This document shows positions 1 through 6,336 of a stretch of DNA of 8,298 nt, in pieces; positions within the stretch are counted from its first letter, which is position 1; each line of letters starts with the position of its first letter. Position numbers and translations under genes: made by a program. Below the pieces are notes generated by a model that did no database searches, was not told the origin of the DNA, and was given only the letters and a program-made list of their open reading frames with translations. Source of the DNA: an uncultured Clostridia bacterium (GTDB lineage Bacteria > Bacillota > Clostridia > Oscillospirales > Ruminococcaceae); contig CANQZS010000071.1 in the NCBI GenBank assembly GCA_947628385.1, positions 1-8,298 of the forward strand, read 5' to 3'.

Positions 1-75
1 CCCTGCTCTGTGATGCCCGGACTTTCCTAACGCTTTTCAGCGTTCGACCGCATAGCTTGCTCGTATCCGAATATT
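1..75 (-). ncRNA. rnpB: RNase P RNA, bacterial type A, 5' end only (runs off the left edge)
   Basis: This is the start of the catalytic RNA of ribonuclease P, which trims the 5' leader from tRNA precursors. On the minus strand, positions 28-15 read AGGAAAGTCCGGGC, followed by ATCACAGAGCAGGG. This closely resembles the P4/J regions that open the conserved core of type A RNase P RNA. Just upstream, positions 44-29 form the perfect hairpin AACGC-TGAAAA-GCGTT, placed where P3 should be. Positions 60-45 would be P2 and about 72-61 the 5' strand of P1. The 5' end at ~75 is estimated from this layout, not from a clear promoter. The P4-P18 body and the 3' end lie beyond position 1. The gene lies about 40 nt after the coiled-coil protein gene on the same strand, so co-transcription and processing are plausible. 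Identity is confident; the exact 5' end is not. Confidence 0.88.
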
Positions 76-81
76 AAGATG

Positions 82-110
82 CCTCCCGCAGTCCCATACA
101 GGCGCGGAGG
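82..110 (-). other. Hairpin between the coiled-coil gene and rnpB
   Basis: In the minus-strand RNA, CCTCCGC (110-104) can pair with GCGGGAGG (89-82) as seven base pairs with one bulged G, around a 14-nt loop. The downstream sequence CATCTTAATATT has no continuous T-run, so a functional terminator is not well supported. It lies between the stop codon at 115 and the predicted rnpB 5' end. It could be a weak terminator, a processing signal, or incidental. Confidence 0.35.
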
Positions 111-114
111 ATCA

Positions 115-588
115 TCATTGCTTGGACTGATCGTTCTGTGTCGGCAAGGTCCTCATAGCCTGTCTTGTCTTTCTCACTGAAGTAAGATTTGCTTGGAGAC
201 ATTCCTCAGCCTTGACAAGATTATCGTCGATATATTTATTTGCCACGCTTTTTAGCTCCTTAGCCTTAGCCTGAGCCTGATTGATAATATCCATCGCCTT
301 TGTTTTGGCTGCCTTGGTGATCTCGTCGTTTGAAACTATGACCTTTGCTCTGTCCTCAGCGCGGCGGATTATCGTATCCGCTTCTTTATTTGCGTCAGTA
401 ATAATAGACTGACGGTCGCGAACGATCATCTTTGCCTGCTTGATCTCCTGCGGAAGATTAAGACGTATCTCATTGATATAATCGCGCATTTGATCGCAGT
501 CCACAATGGATTTCTTTACAGAAAACGGCACCGAAGCCGCATTATCAAGAAGATCGTCCATCATATCAAGAATATCGTCAATTATCAT
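115..588 (-). CDS. Charged coiled-coil protein resembling DivIVA / V-ATPase subunit H (E/G-like) proteins
   Basis: A 157-residue protein with no signal peptide or membrane segment. The N-terminus (IIDDILDMMDDLLD, residues 2-15) is acidic and amphipathic. Around residues 46-130 it is nearly continuous helix rich in K, E, A and R (for example EADTIIRRAEDRAKVI, 69-84), as in stalk subunits of rotary ATPases and in DivIVA-like scaffolds. Clostridial genomes often carry such a protein next to coaD, variously labelled ATPase or V-type ATPase subunit H, but no ATPase motif or other ATPase genes are present here. The start at 588 is chosen because AAAGGA lies nine nt upstream; an in-frame ATG at 648 would overlap coaD and lacks support. 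It begins 19 nt after the coaD stop, so it is in the rsmD-coaD operon. Its molecular role is unknown to me; a structural or cell-envelope scaffold role is inference. Confidence 0.8.
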   Translation of the reverse strand: MIIDDILDMMDDLLDNAASVPFSVKKSIVDCDQMRDYINEIRLNLPQEIKQAKMIVRDRQSIITDANKEADTIIRRAEDRAKVIVSNDEITKAAKTKAMDIINQAQAKAKELKSVANKYIDDNLVKAEECLQANLTSVRKTRQAMRTLPTQNDQSKQ

Positions 589-607
589 ATTTACCAATCC
601 TTTCTGT

Positions 608-1102
608 TTACGACGGCTTTTTGATAAGCCTTGATCTAATATCCTCAAGAATACATTCCGGAACGAAATGGCTTATATCTCCCCCGAACGAAGCTATCTG
701 CTTCACAACACTTGACGAAAGATACATATTTTCTGAGCTTGTAGTAAGAAATACCGTTTCCGCACCGTCATAAAGTATCTTATTTGCAAGAGCCTGCTGG
801 AATTCGTACTCAAAGTCCGTTACCGCCCTCAGACCCTTTATTATAGCGCAAGCGCCTACCTGCTTTACATAGTCCGCCAGAAGTCCGTCCCAGATGTCAA
901 TAACTACATTATCAAGGTCAGCTGTGACCTTTTCTATGAGCATTACCCTTTCCACTGCGGTAAAGCTTGGATTTTTCAGAGCGTTGACCGATACAAGGAC
1001 TATTACCTTATCAAACAGTGCAGAAGCTCTCTGTATAATATCTCTGTGTCCGAAAGTCACCGGATCGAAGCTTCCCGGACAAACAGCAATTCTCTTTTCC
1101 AT
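608..1102 (-). CDS. coaD: Phosphopantetheine adenylyltransferase
   Basis: Catalyses the fourth step of coenzyme A synthesis in the cytosol, joining 4'-phosphopantetheine to the AMP part of ATP to give dephospho-CoA. The 164-residue length is typical. The nucleotidyltransferase signature is near the N-terminus, PGSFDPVTFGH at residues 9-19, with the (T/H)xGH motif at 16-19. The family block KGLRAVTDFEYE (89-100) carries the conserved Arg92, and SSSVVKQIASFGGDISHFVP (129-148) is the usual C-terminal signature ending with the SSS triplet region. The start at 1102 gives the expected first residues. Its ribosome binding site AAAGGGA lies ten nt upstream inside a small hairpin. It follows rsmD by 39 nt; an rsmD-coaD pair is common in Firmicutes. 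No oddities in the protein. Confidence 0.97.
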   Translation of the reverse strand: MEKRIAVCPGSFDPVTFGHRDIIQRASALFDKVIVLVSVNALKNPSFTAVERVMLIEKVTADLDNVVIDIWDGLLADYVKQVGACAIIKGLRAVTDFEYEFQQALANKILYDGAETVFLTTSSENMYLSSSVVKQIASFGGDISHFVPECILEDIRSRLIKKPS

Positions 1103-1112
1103 TTTTTAAATG

Positions 1113-1136
1113 TCCCTTTCTGACAATGCGAAGGGA
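1113..1136 (-). promoter_or_regulatory. Hairpin enclosing the coaD ribosome binding site
   Basis: In the minus-strand RNA, TCCCTT (1136-1131) is a perfect complement of AAGGGA (1118-1113), with a 12-nt loop. The right arm contains the Shine-Dalgarno sequence of coaD (AAAGGGA, 1119-1113; start at 1102). The left arm begins five nt after the rsmD stop codon (1144-1142), so a ribosome finishing rsmD would be expected to open it. The base pairing is read directly; the regulatory role is inference. Confidence 0.5.
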
Positions 1137-1141
1137 ATCGT

Positions 1142-1690
1142 TCATTCCTCCGGCATTGATTTTTTGTAGACCGTGACCTCCGTCTTTCCATACCTGTAGG
1201 TGCGGTATTTTGACGATCCGCCGAAATTTCCCGGAAGCTCAAGATCCTTTTCATGCTCGCACACAATAACTCCTCTTTCCGACATATGGCTGCAAAGCAG
1301 CGGCATGACCTGTTCTATAAGACCTTTTCTGTACGGCGGATCAATAAACGCAAGATCAAAATTGCTCCTGCACATTCTCAGGTAGCTTACGCTGTCGGAA
1401 TTGACCACCGTAGAGCTGTCCTTAAATCCCGCAGCGGAAATATTTTCTTTTGTGATCTCTATAGAAGTCCTGCTGCTGTCAACAAAAACGCAGCTTTTAG
1501 CTCCTCTTGAAAGAGCTTCTATCCCAAGCTGACCCGAGCCTGAAAACAGATCAAGGACTGCCGAGCCCTCCACATCGAACTGAACAGCGGAAAATACGGC
1601 TTCCTTGACCTTATCCGCAGTAGGTCTGACGTCCATGCCCTCCGGGGCTTTCAGTCTCCGTCCTCTTGCAGAGCCAGTTATAACACGCAT
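1142..1690 (-). CDS. rsmD: 16S rRNA (guanine966-N2)-methyltransferase RsmD
   Basis: Transfers a methyl group from S-adenosylmethionine to N2 of G966 in 16S rRNA during assembly of the small ribosomal subunit. The 182-residue protein has the family order: MRVITGSARGRRL at the N-terminus, VRPTADKVKEAVF (21-33), the SAM-binding motif I LDLFSGSGQLGIEALSRGA (46-64), an acidic residue ending the next strand (VDSS, 70-73), and the catalytic DPPY (117-120) typical of amino-N methyltransferases. Length is normal for RsmD. The start at 1690 is preceded by AAGGAAGA with a six-nt spacer. A strong sigma-A type promoter lies about 40-70 bp upstream, making this the first gene of the operon rsmD-coaD-coiled-coil-rnpB. 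The residue after GSG is Gln where Ala is commoner, which is unlikely to matter. Confidence 0.95.
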   Translation of the reverse strand: MRVITGSARGRRLKAPEGMDVRPTADKVKEAVFSAVQFDVEGSAVLDLFSGSGQLGIEALSRGAKSCVFVDSSRTSIEITKENISAAGFKDSSTVVNSDSVSYLRMCRSNFDLAFIDPPYRKGLIEQVMPLLCSHMSERGVIVCEHEKDLELPGNFGGSSKYRTYRYGKTEVTVYKKSMPEE

Positions 1691-1728
1691 AAATTATCTT
1701 CCTTATAAAAATTTGACCTTAAAAATAT

Positions 1729-1757
1729 ATTATACACTATTTTTTATGATTTGTAAA
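1729..1757 (-). promoter_or_regulatory. Sigma-A type promoter for rsmD-coaD operon
   Basis: On the minus strand, TTTACA (1757-1752) is followed after exactly 17 bases by TATAAT (1734-1729), a consensus -10 box and a -35 box with five of six matches. Transcription should start near 1722, leaving a ~30-nt leader that contains the rsmD ribosome binding site. It lies in the AT-rich gap between DUF1385 and rsmD and is the clearest promoter in the window. Confidence 0.85.
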
Positions 1758-1763
1758 CAGCTA

Positions 1764-1781
1764 TACGAAATATATTCCGTA
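1764..1781 (-). promoter_or_regulatory. 18-bp near-palindrome upstream of the rsmD promoter
   Basis: On the minus strand the sequence reads TACGGAATATATTTCGTA. The two nine-base halves match as an inverted repeat except for one pair (G opposite T, a wobble pair in RNA). It ends six bp before the -35 box, where an activator or repressor could bind. It also lies just after the DUF1385 stop codon and could form a weak hairpin, but no T-run follows it. An operator role is inference, and an AT-rich core can arise by chance. Confidence 0.4.
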
Positions 1782-1787
1782 AATTTT

Positions 1788-2750
1788 TTACCATTTATCC
1801 TCCTCACCCTCCTTAGGCAGGCATGGAGTAAGGGCTGCAATGGCGACCTCTATCTGTTTATCGTTAGGTTCCTTGGTAGTTATTCTCTGGAGCCAGAGTC
1901 CCGGCGCGGAAATTATCCTTGTAAATATATTATCGTATCTTCCCGCTAATTTTATAAGCTCATAAGCAACGGAAGCTTCCGGAATAAGGCAGAGCATCTG
2001 CAATCCGAAGCGTATCCACATATTCTCTCTCGGCAGGAAGATACCCACAATAAAGCTTATGATAAGAACTATCAGAATAAAGCTCGTTCCGCAGCGCGGG
2101 TGGAATCTTGTATATCTGCGGACGTTCTCCACAGTAAGCTCCTCCATTGCCTCATAGCAAGCGATAGTTTTATGCTCGGCGCCGTGGTACCTGAAAAGCG
2201 TTTTTATGCTGCCCATAAATGAAATCGCATACATATATCCTACCAGCAGGAACAATCTTACAAATCCCTCTATGATCGGTCTTGCAGACTCCGGAGCTCC
2301 CGCTTTTTCAATAAGGTCTGCGGCTAATATGGGACCTCCCTTGAAAACGATCAATGAAAACGCCAATGCAATGACCACCGAAATTATCATTATCACATTC
2401 ACGAGCTTATCGCCGAATTTATCGGTGAGCCACTGTTCAAATTTGCTTGGCTCCTCTTCCTCTTCCTCGTCCTCATCTATCTGCTTTTCCGCAGATCTCA
2501 TCGTGCAGCGGATCCCCTCGATAAGGCTCGATACAAAATTTATACAGCCACGCACAAACGGAGCTTTCCTGTACCATGGAGCGTTCCTGCCGTTGCGCAC
2601 GGACCATTCCTCAACGTCTATCGTTCCGTTGGGGAGCCTGCACGCCATAGCAGCGGTAGTTATCCCGCGCATATAAACGCCCTCAATAAGTGCCTGACCG
2701 CCTATTTTTGATTTGAAACATTCTTTTTTGCAGCTATTTTCCTCGCTCAT
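1788..2750 (-). CDS. DUF1385 family membrane protein (YqhQ-like)
   Basis: A 320-residue protein with the family's conserved blocks in order: GGQALIEGVYMRG (17-29), YHGAEHKTIACYE (188-200), RFHPRCGTSF (215-224) and SAPGLWLQRITTKEP (281-295), then EVAIAAL near the C-terminus. The conserved His, Glu and Cys residues of the two middle blocks suggest metal binding, but to my knowledge no reaction is established. Likely membrane segments are at about 117-138, 163-181, 222-240 and 249-265. A run of Asp/Glu at 92-100 (DEDEEEEEE) forms an acidic linker before the first membrane segment. The start at 2750 has AAAGGA seven nt upstream. It follows the histidine kinase by 64 nt with no clear terminator or promoter between, so it is probably transcribed with it. 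In many Firmicutes this family neighbours prmC and rpmE; here it sits instead beside a two-component system and rsmD. Confidence 0.92.
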   Translation of the reverse strand: MSEENSCKKECFKSKIGGQALIEGVYMRGITTAAMACRLPNGTIDVEEWSVRNGRNAPWYRKAPFVRGCINFVSSLIEGIRCTMRSAEKQIDEDEEEEEEPSKFEQWLTDKFGDKLVNVIMIISVVIALAFSLIVFKGGPILAADLIEKAGAPESARPIIEGFVRLFLLVGYMYAISFMGSIKTLFRYHGAEHKTIACYEAMEELTVENVRRYTRFHPRCGTSFILIVLIISFIVGIFLPRENMWIRFGLQMLCLIPEASVAYELIKLAGRYDNIFTRIISAPGLWLQRITTKEPNDKQIEVAIAALTPCLPKEGEEDKW

Positions 2751-2814
2751 TGCATATTCCTTTCTAAAATAGTCCTTATAGGGATCCGAATAAATATCCT
2801 GCCGGAACAGATCA

Positions 2815-4221
2815 TCAGTTTTTCTGTATAGGGATCTTTATGGTTACCGTAGTACCCTTTCCGTATTCGCTTGAAATGTCAAGGCTCCCGCCGTGCATGG
2901 TTATGATCTCGTCGGCTACCGCCAGACCAATGCCGCTTCCTCTTCTTGTGTGGTTTGCCTTATAGAATTTCGTCTTTACCTTGGGAAGATCCTGCTGACT
3001 TATGCCGCAGCCGGTGTCCGAAATATTTATCTGTATCGTTTCGGCGTCAGCCATAAGCGCTTGGACTGTGACTGTTCCGCCCTTGTCGGAATATTTTATA
3101 GCATTGTCGATAACGTTTATAAACACCTGTCTTATACGATTTTTGTCACCGTATACGAACGGTAGCATATCCGGCTCATTGTATATGACCTCAATGCCCT
3201 CTCGCTTGGCTTTTTCCGTATAGATCAGAACGGCGTCGCCAAGCTCCGCAAGAATATCCATAGTCGTCTTGTCAAGCGAGAACCGTCCGTTCTGCATTCT
3301 TGAAAAATCCAGCAGCTCCTCTACCATCTGGGAAAGTCTTTCGCTTTCGCTGCCAATTACTCTCATTCCCTTTGTGACGGTCTCCGCGTCCTCCGGCATA
3401 CTGCCTATGGTTTCCGCCCAGCCCTTTATTGCCGTAAGCGGAGTTCTCAGCTCATGAGAAACGCTGGAAATAAATTCATTTTTCATAGCCTCAGACAGTG
3501 CAAGCTCGCTTGCCATATGATTGACAATATCGCAAAGCTCGCCTATCTCGTCGTCATTTTTCTTTGTTATCCTGACCGAAAAGTCACCCATTGCATATCT
3601 TCTTGCCGTAGATCCTATCTGCCTGACGGGAATAACTATTGATTTCACGAAATAGAGTCCCGAAAGCATCATCATAAGCAGCACTGCCAAGCATATGACC
3701 GCCAGTGCAAGAGAGATCGCCGAGATATGCCTGTCCACCGATTCCAGCGACGATACGAGCCTTATTGCCGAATATCCGGAATCATTTTCCGGAAGCAGCA
3801 CGCATACCGCCATAATATGTTCGCCTGTGGACATCTTGCCGATATAGTAGCCGTTCGCCCCGTTTGAAACAGCCTGTGTATAGTCCGTCATACTGTCTAT
3901 ATTTTCCGCCGGAACGAATCCCGATGATGTGAGCGTGATATTTTCTTTATCTCCTACTACCATTATCTCGGTCTTATCCTTTTCCGACCAGTTCACCGCC
4001 ACCGAGCGCACCTCTGAGGAAAAGCTCGTTGACGGATCATTGTACGATCTCTGGAGTATACTTGACACCATATTCATTCGCGACGTAAGATACTGCTTTG
4101 CCGAGCTGTAATAATAGCTTCTGACTAAAAGAATACCGCTTATAACGACGGCAAAAAGCATTGCCGAGATAACTCCGAGGTTATTTACAAGCCATCTTCT
4201 GGTTATTGTAAGTCTGCTCAA
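2815..4221 (-). CDS. Membrane sensor histidine kinase of a two-component system
   Basis: A 468-residue kinase that should autophosphorylate and pass the phosphate to the regulator encoded just upstream. TM1 is at about 15-34 and TM2 at about 168-192, enclosing an extracytoplasmic sensor domain of about 130 residues, possibly Cache/PAS-like from its RLVSSLESVDRH ending. A HAMP linker (~193-245) precedes HisKA, with SVSHELRTPLTAIKGW and phospho-acceptor His256. The ATPase domain has the N box NVIDNAIKYS (369-378), G1 DTGCGI (402-407), F box KFYKAN (418-423) and G2 RGSGIGLAV (427-435). The loop between F box and G2 is shorter than in PhoR-type kinases. The start is TTG (4221-4219), chosen because a perfect AAGGAGG lies seven nt upstream and the next Met falls inside TM1. 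It follows the regulator by 32 nt. The ligand is not known. Confidence 0.95.
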   Translation of the reverse strand: MSRLTITRRWLVNNLGVISAMLFAVVISGILLVRSYYYSSAKQYLTSRMNMVSSILQRSYNDPSTSFSSEVRSVAVNWSEKDKTEIMVVGDKENITLTSSGFVPAENIDSMTDYTQAVSNGANGYYIGKMSTGEHIMAVCVLLPENDSGYSAIRLVSSLESVDRHISAISLALAVICLAVLLMMMLSGLYFVKSIVIPVRQIGSTARRYAMGDFSVRITKKNDDEIGELCDIVNHMASELALSEAMKNEFISSVSHELRTPLTAIKGWAETIGSMPEDAETVTKGMRVIGSESERLSQMVEELLDFSRMQNGRFSLDKTTMDILAELGDAVLIYTEKAKREGIEVIYNEPDMLPFVYGDKNRIRQVFINVIDNAIKYSDKGGTVTVQALMADAETIQINISDTGCGISQQDLPKVKTKFYKANHTRRGSGIGLAVADEIITMHGGSLDISSEYGKGTTVTIKIPIQKN

Positions 4222-4223
4222 GG

Positions 4224-4248
4224 GCTTTCCTCCTTGTGGGAAAAAGGC
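4224..4248 (-). promoter_or_regulatory. Strong Shine-Dalgarno of the kinase, inside a hairpin, with a TTG start
   Basis: AAGGAGG (4235-4229) with a seven-nt spacer fixes the TTG at 4221-4219 as the kinase start. In the RNA, GCCUUUUUCC (4248-4239) can pair with GGAGGAAAGC (4233-4224) across a five-nt loop, with nine pairs including two G-U and one C-A mismatch. Most of the Shine-Dalgarno is therefore buried. The hairpin begins five nt after the regulator's stop codon. A TTG start plus a masked site would keep kinase levels below regulator levels; that is inference. Confidence 0.55.
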
Positions 4249-4253
4249 GTGTT

Positions 4254-4967
4254 TTATTCCTCATCATGCTTGACCGACCATTTATAGCCGAATCCCCATA
4301 TAGTGGATATGTATTTCGGATTTGACGGCTCGTCCTCGATCTTCATTCTTATACGCCTGATATTTACATCTACGATCTTATCGTCTCCGTAATAATTGTC
4401 TCCCCAGATATGAGAAAGTATGGATCCTCTGTCAAGAGCCGTTTCCGCATTGTTGATAAAATATTCCAGTATCTGATATTCCACCTGAGTAAGGTCTATA
4501 GGGATACCGTTTTTTGCGACTGTACGGCTTTTCAGATTAAGCAGGAACGGACCGGATTCGATCGTAGGAGCAATTTCATCGTCCCTTGGAACGCTCATGC
4601 TCACTCTGCGGTAGACTGCGTCTATCCTTGCCGTAAGCTCGGAAGTCGTGAATGGTTTTGTTATATAATCGTCAGCTCCGATCATAAGACCGCTTACCTT
4701 GTCCATTTCCTGAGTTTTTGCGGAGAGCATTACAATGCCGAGAGTGCTGCTTCTTTTTCTGAGAGCCTTACACACTTGAAATCCGTCGATACCGGGCATC
4801 ATAATATCGAGCAAAGCAATATCGAATCTTCCCCGTTCGCTGTCAAAGACTTTAAGAGCTTCCTCGCCGCAGTTTACATCAACAACGTCATAACCTGCGC
4901 GTTTTAGGTTTATGACCACAAAATCGCGTATAACGTCCTCATCTTCACAAACAAGAATACGTTTCAT
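4254..4967 (-). CDS. OmpR/PhoB-family DNA-binding response regulator
   Basis: A 237-residue cytoplasmic transcription factor activated by phosphorylation from the adjacent kinase. The receiver domain (1-120) has the acidic pocket EDED (8-11), phospho-acceptor Asp54 in LLDIMMPG, the switch Ser82 in LSAK, and Lys104 in TKPF. The C-terminal winged helix (~138-232) has the family features LTQVEYQILEYF, IVDVNIRRIRMKIED in the recognition-helix region and ISTIWGFGYKW in the wing. Length is normal. The start at 4967 is preferred because MKRILVCEDED is the canonical beginning and AAGGCGG lies nine nt upstream. An ATG at 5012 overlaps the lipoprotein stop as ATGA but would add 15 atypical residues without a ribosome binding site. 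It lies 41 nt after the lipoprotein gene and 32 nt before the kinase gene. Target genes are unknown; its own cassette is an obvious candidate. Confidence 0.96.
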   Translation of the reverse strand: MKRILVCEDEDVIRDFVVINLKRAGYDVVDVNCGEEALKVFDSERGRFDIALLDIMMPGIDGFQVCKALRKRSSTLGIVMLSAKTQEMDKVSGLMIGADDYITKPFTTSELTARIDAVYRRVSMSVPRDDEIAPTIESGPFLLNLKSRTVAKNGIPIDLTQVEYQILEYFINNAETALDRGSILSHIWGDNYYGDDKIVDVNIRRIRMKIEDEPSNPKYISTIWGFGYKWSVKHDEE

Positions 4968-5008
4968 AAAATTTACCCGCCTTTCATTTTCCGCAGACTC
5001 TCCGCGAG

Positions 5009-6328
5009 TCATATCATAATATAGAAATTATTTGTTATTTCGGTTCCCGTAAGCACAAGAGGCTCGTCTTCTATATCCGGACATTTTACAAGGAAATTCA
5101 GATCATTTGCACTTTTTATCGCCATATAGCCCTCTTCAAGCAGCGGCTGAATATCGTTATCGCCCACTGCGGCAATACGCATCAGCTCCGTGGTGCTGTT
5201 CATAAGATCTATCCTGTATTTGTAAAAAACTATCTCACCTGTGGAAGCGTCGATCTTAGCGGTAACGACTCCCGCCCATCTGCTTGGGAAAATAAAGCAG
5301 TAGCCTTCCGTTCTGTTATAGTAGCTTGTGTATTTTTTTACGATGTTATAGTTATCCAGCACGTTCCAGTCAGTACTGTAGACCTTTTCTGAGGAATCCT
5401 CCGAATATCCCGGGAAAAGCGATCTTGTAGGTATCTCAATTACCCCGTCAAGGTCGATGTCCGTACACAGATAGCCTGCCGGACGGGCAGTATCAGCTAT
5501 CATGGAGGATTCGCCAAGATAAAGAGGATTTCTCAGTGAATCATTGACAGAATATATTATTTCCGTAGTGAGCTGTCTGTCGGAAAGACCGTCTATAAAA
5601 ATTGCAGGAGTATTATTGCTTCCCACATATCCCGAAGCTATATTCACAAAATCGGAAGCATTCTCATCTAATGCGATACTTCCCTTTTCCTCAACATTAC
5701 CGCTTATCGGATCTCTTGAAATAACGCTCAGCGAAGCGTTTCTGAGCAGAGATCCCGTTCTCACAAGCACAAGCTCGCCGGCTCCGTCACGGTTTATATC
5801 CGTAACGAACATCGTGTTATAGCTGTCAGTGAAATCCGCCGAAAGTATACCGCCGCCATAGCTGTAGACCGACGCGCTTTTTTCACCTGAAAGCATATTG
5901 TACCCTATCATCATGCTCATTGTTCCGGAATTGCCAATATCCGCAAAAAGAACTCTTTCAATGCCGGAGCCCATTCCCGCATGATCGTAAACGCTGTTCC
6001 ATTCGCCGTCTGAGGATCTGTCTATAATATTTATCCTGACGTTTCCGGAGCCGTCAGTCTCTCCGGATTTTTCGTAAAATACCACAGCCTCCTCGCTGCC
6101 GTCGCCGTCAATATCGGCAAAAACAAAGGCTGAGCGGAATTCTCCCGCTCTCGGATACTGAAGCTTTATATCGTTTCCCGCCGATCTTACAAGAGCGTTA
6201 TAAACGTCGCTTTGCTCCTCTGAAAGCTTGGGAGGAGAAAGCAGCATATCCACCGAGCTTCCGAATGAACACGCTGCCAGAAAAACGGACGCGGCAGCGG
6301 GAAGTATTCTTTTTAAAATTCGACCCAC
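5009..6328 (-). CDS. Secreted lipoprotein with VCBS/FG-GAP-like DxDxDG repeats
   Basis: A predicted 439-residue lipoprotein. With the GTG start used here the signal peptide is MGRILKRILPAAASVFLAAC: basic n-region, hydrophobic core and lipobox LAAC with Cys20 as the lipidated residue, so it should be anchored outside the membrane. Ca-binding-like loops recur at ADIDGDGSEE (~71-80), TDINRDGAGE (~176-185) and TDIDLDGVIE (~289-298), each followed by hydrophobic strand sequence. A degenerate copy, ADIGNSGT, is near 129-136. This spacing suggests a beta-propeller of the FG-GAP/VCBS type. The C-terminal ~150 residues carry no motif I recognise. The GTG (6328-6326) is chosen because AAAGGAG (6343-6337) lies eight nt upstream. 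In-frame ATGs at 6346 and 6409 are possible; the latter gives an atypical N-terminus. The neighbouring regulator and kinase genes suggest a role in sensing, which is inference. Confidence 0.82.
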   Translation of the reverse strand: MGRILKRILPAAASVFLAACSFGSSVDMLLSPPKLSEEQSDVYNALVRSAGNDIKLQYPRAGEFRSAFVFADIDGDGSEEAVVFYEKSGETDGSGNVRINIIDRSSDGEWNSVYDHAGMGSGIERVLFADIGNSGTMSMMIGYNMLSGEKSASVYSYGGGILSADFTDSYNTMFVTDINRDGAGELVLVRTGSLLRNASLSVISRDPISGNVEEKGSIALDENASDFVNIASGYVGSNNTPAIFIDGLSDRQLTTEIIYSVNDSLRNPLYLGESSMIADTARPAGYLCTDIDLDGVIEIPTRSLFPGYSEDSSEKVYSTDWNVLDNYNIVKKYTSYYNRTEGYCFIFPSRWAGVVTAKIDASTGEIVFYKYRIDLMNSTTELMRIAAVGDNDIQPLLEEGYMAIKSANDLNFLVKCPDIEDEPLVLTGTEITNNFYIMI

Positions 6329-6336
6329 AGCCGCAG

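Noticed and set aside
589..648. Upstream ATG at 648 for the coiled-coil gene
   Set aside because: It would overlap the coaD 3' end by 41 bases, adds an unrelated basic stretch, and the ATG at 588 has a proper ribosome binding site.
2206..2676. Plus-strand open frame of 156 codons opposite DUF1385
   Set aside because: It is the shadow of a well-supported gene. Its serine run is simply the complement of the acidic run of DUF1385, and it has no family motif.
2751..2814. Separate promoter before DUF1385
   Set aside because: TTATTC and TATTTT are 16 bp apart, but the -35 match is too poor to call.
4410..4907. Plus-strand open frame of 165 codons opposite the response regulator
   Set aside because: The minus-strand gene has complete receiver and winged-helix motifs; the plus-strand product shows no recognisable domain.
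5009..5012. ATGA overlap suggesting the response regulator starts at 5012
   Set aside because: It would add 15 residues before the canonical MKRILVCEDED start and has no Shine-Dalgarno, whereas the ATG at 4967 has AAGGCGG nine nt upstream.
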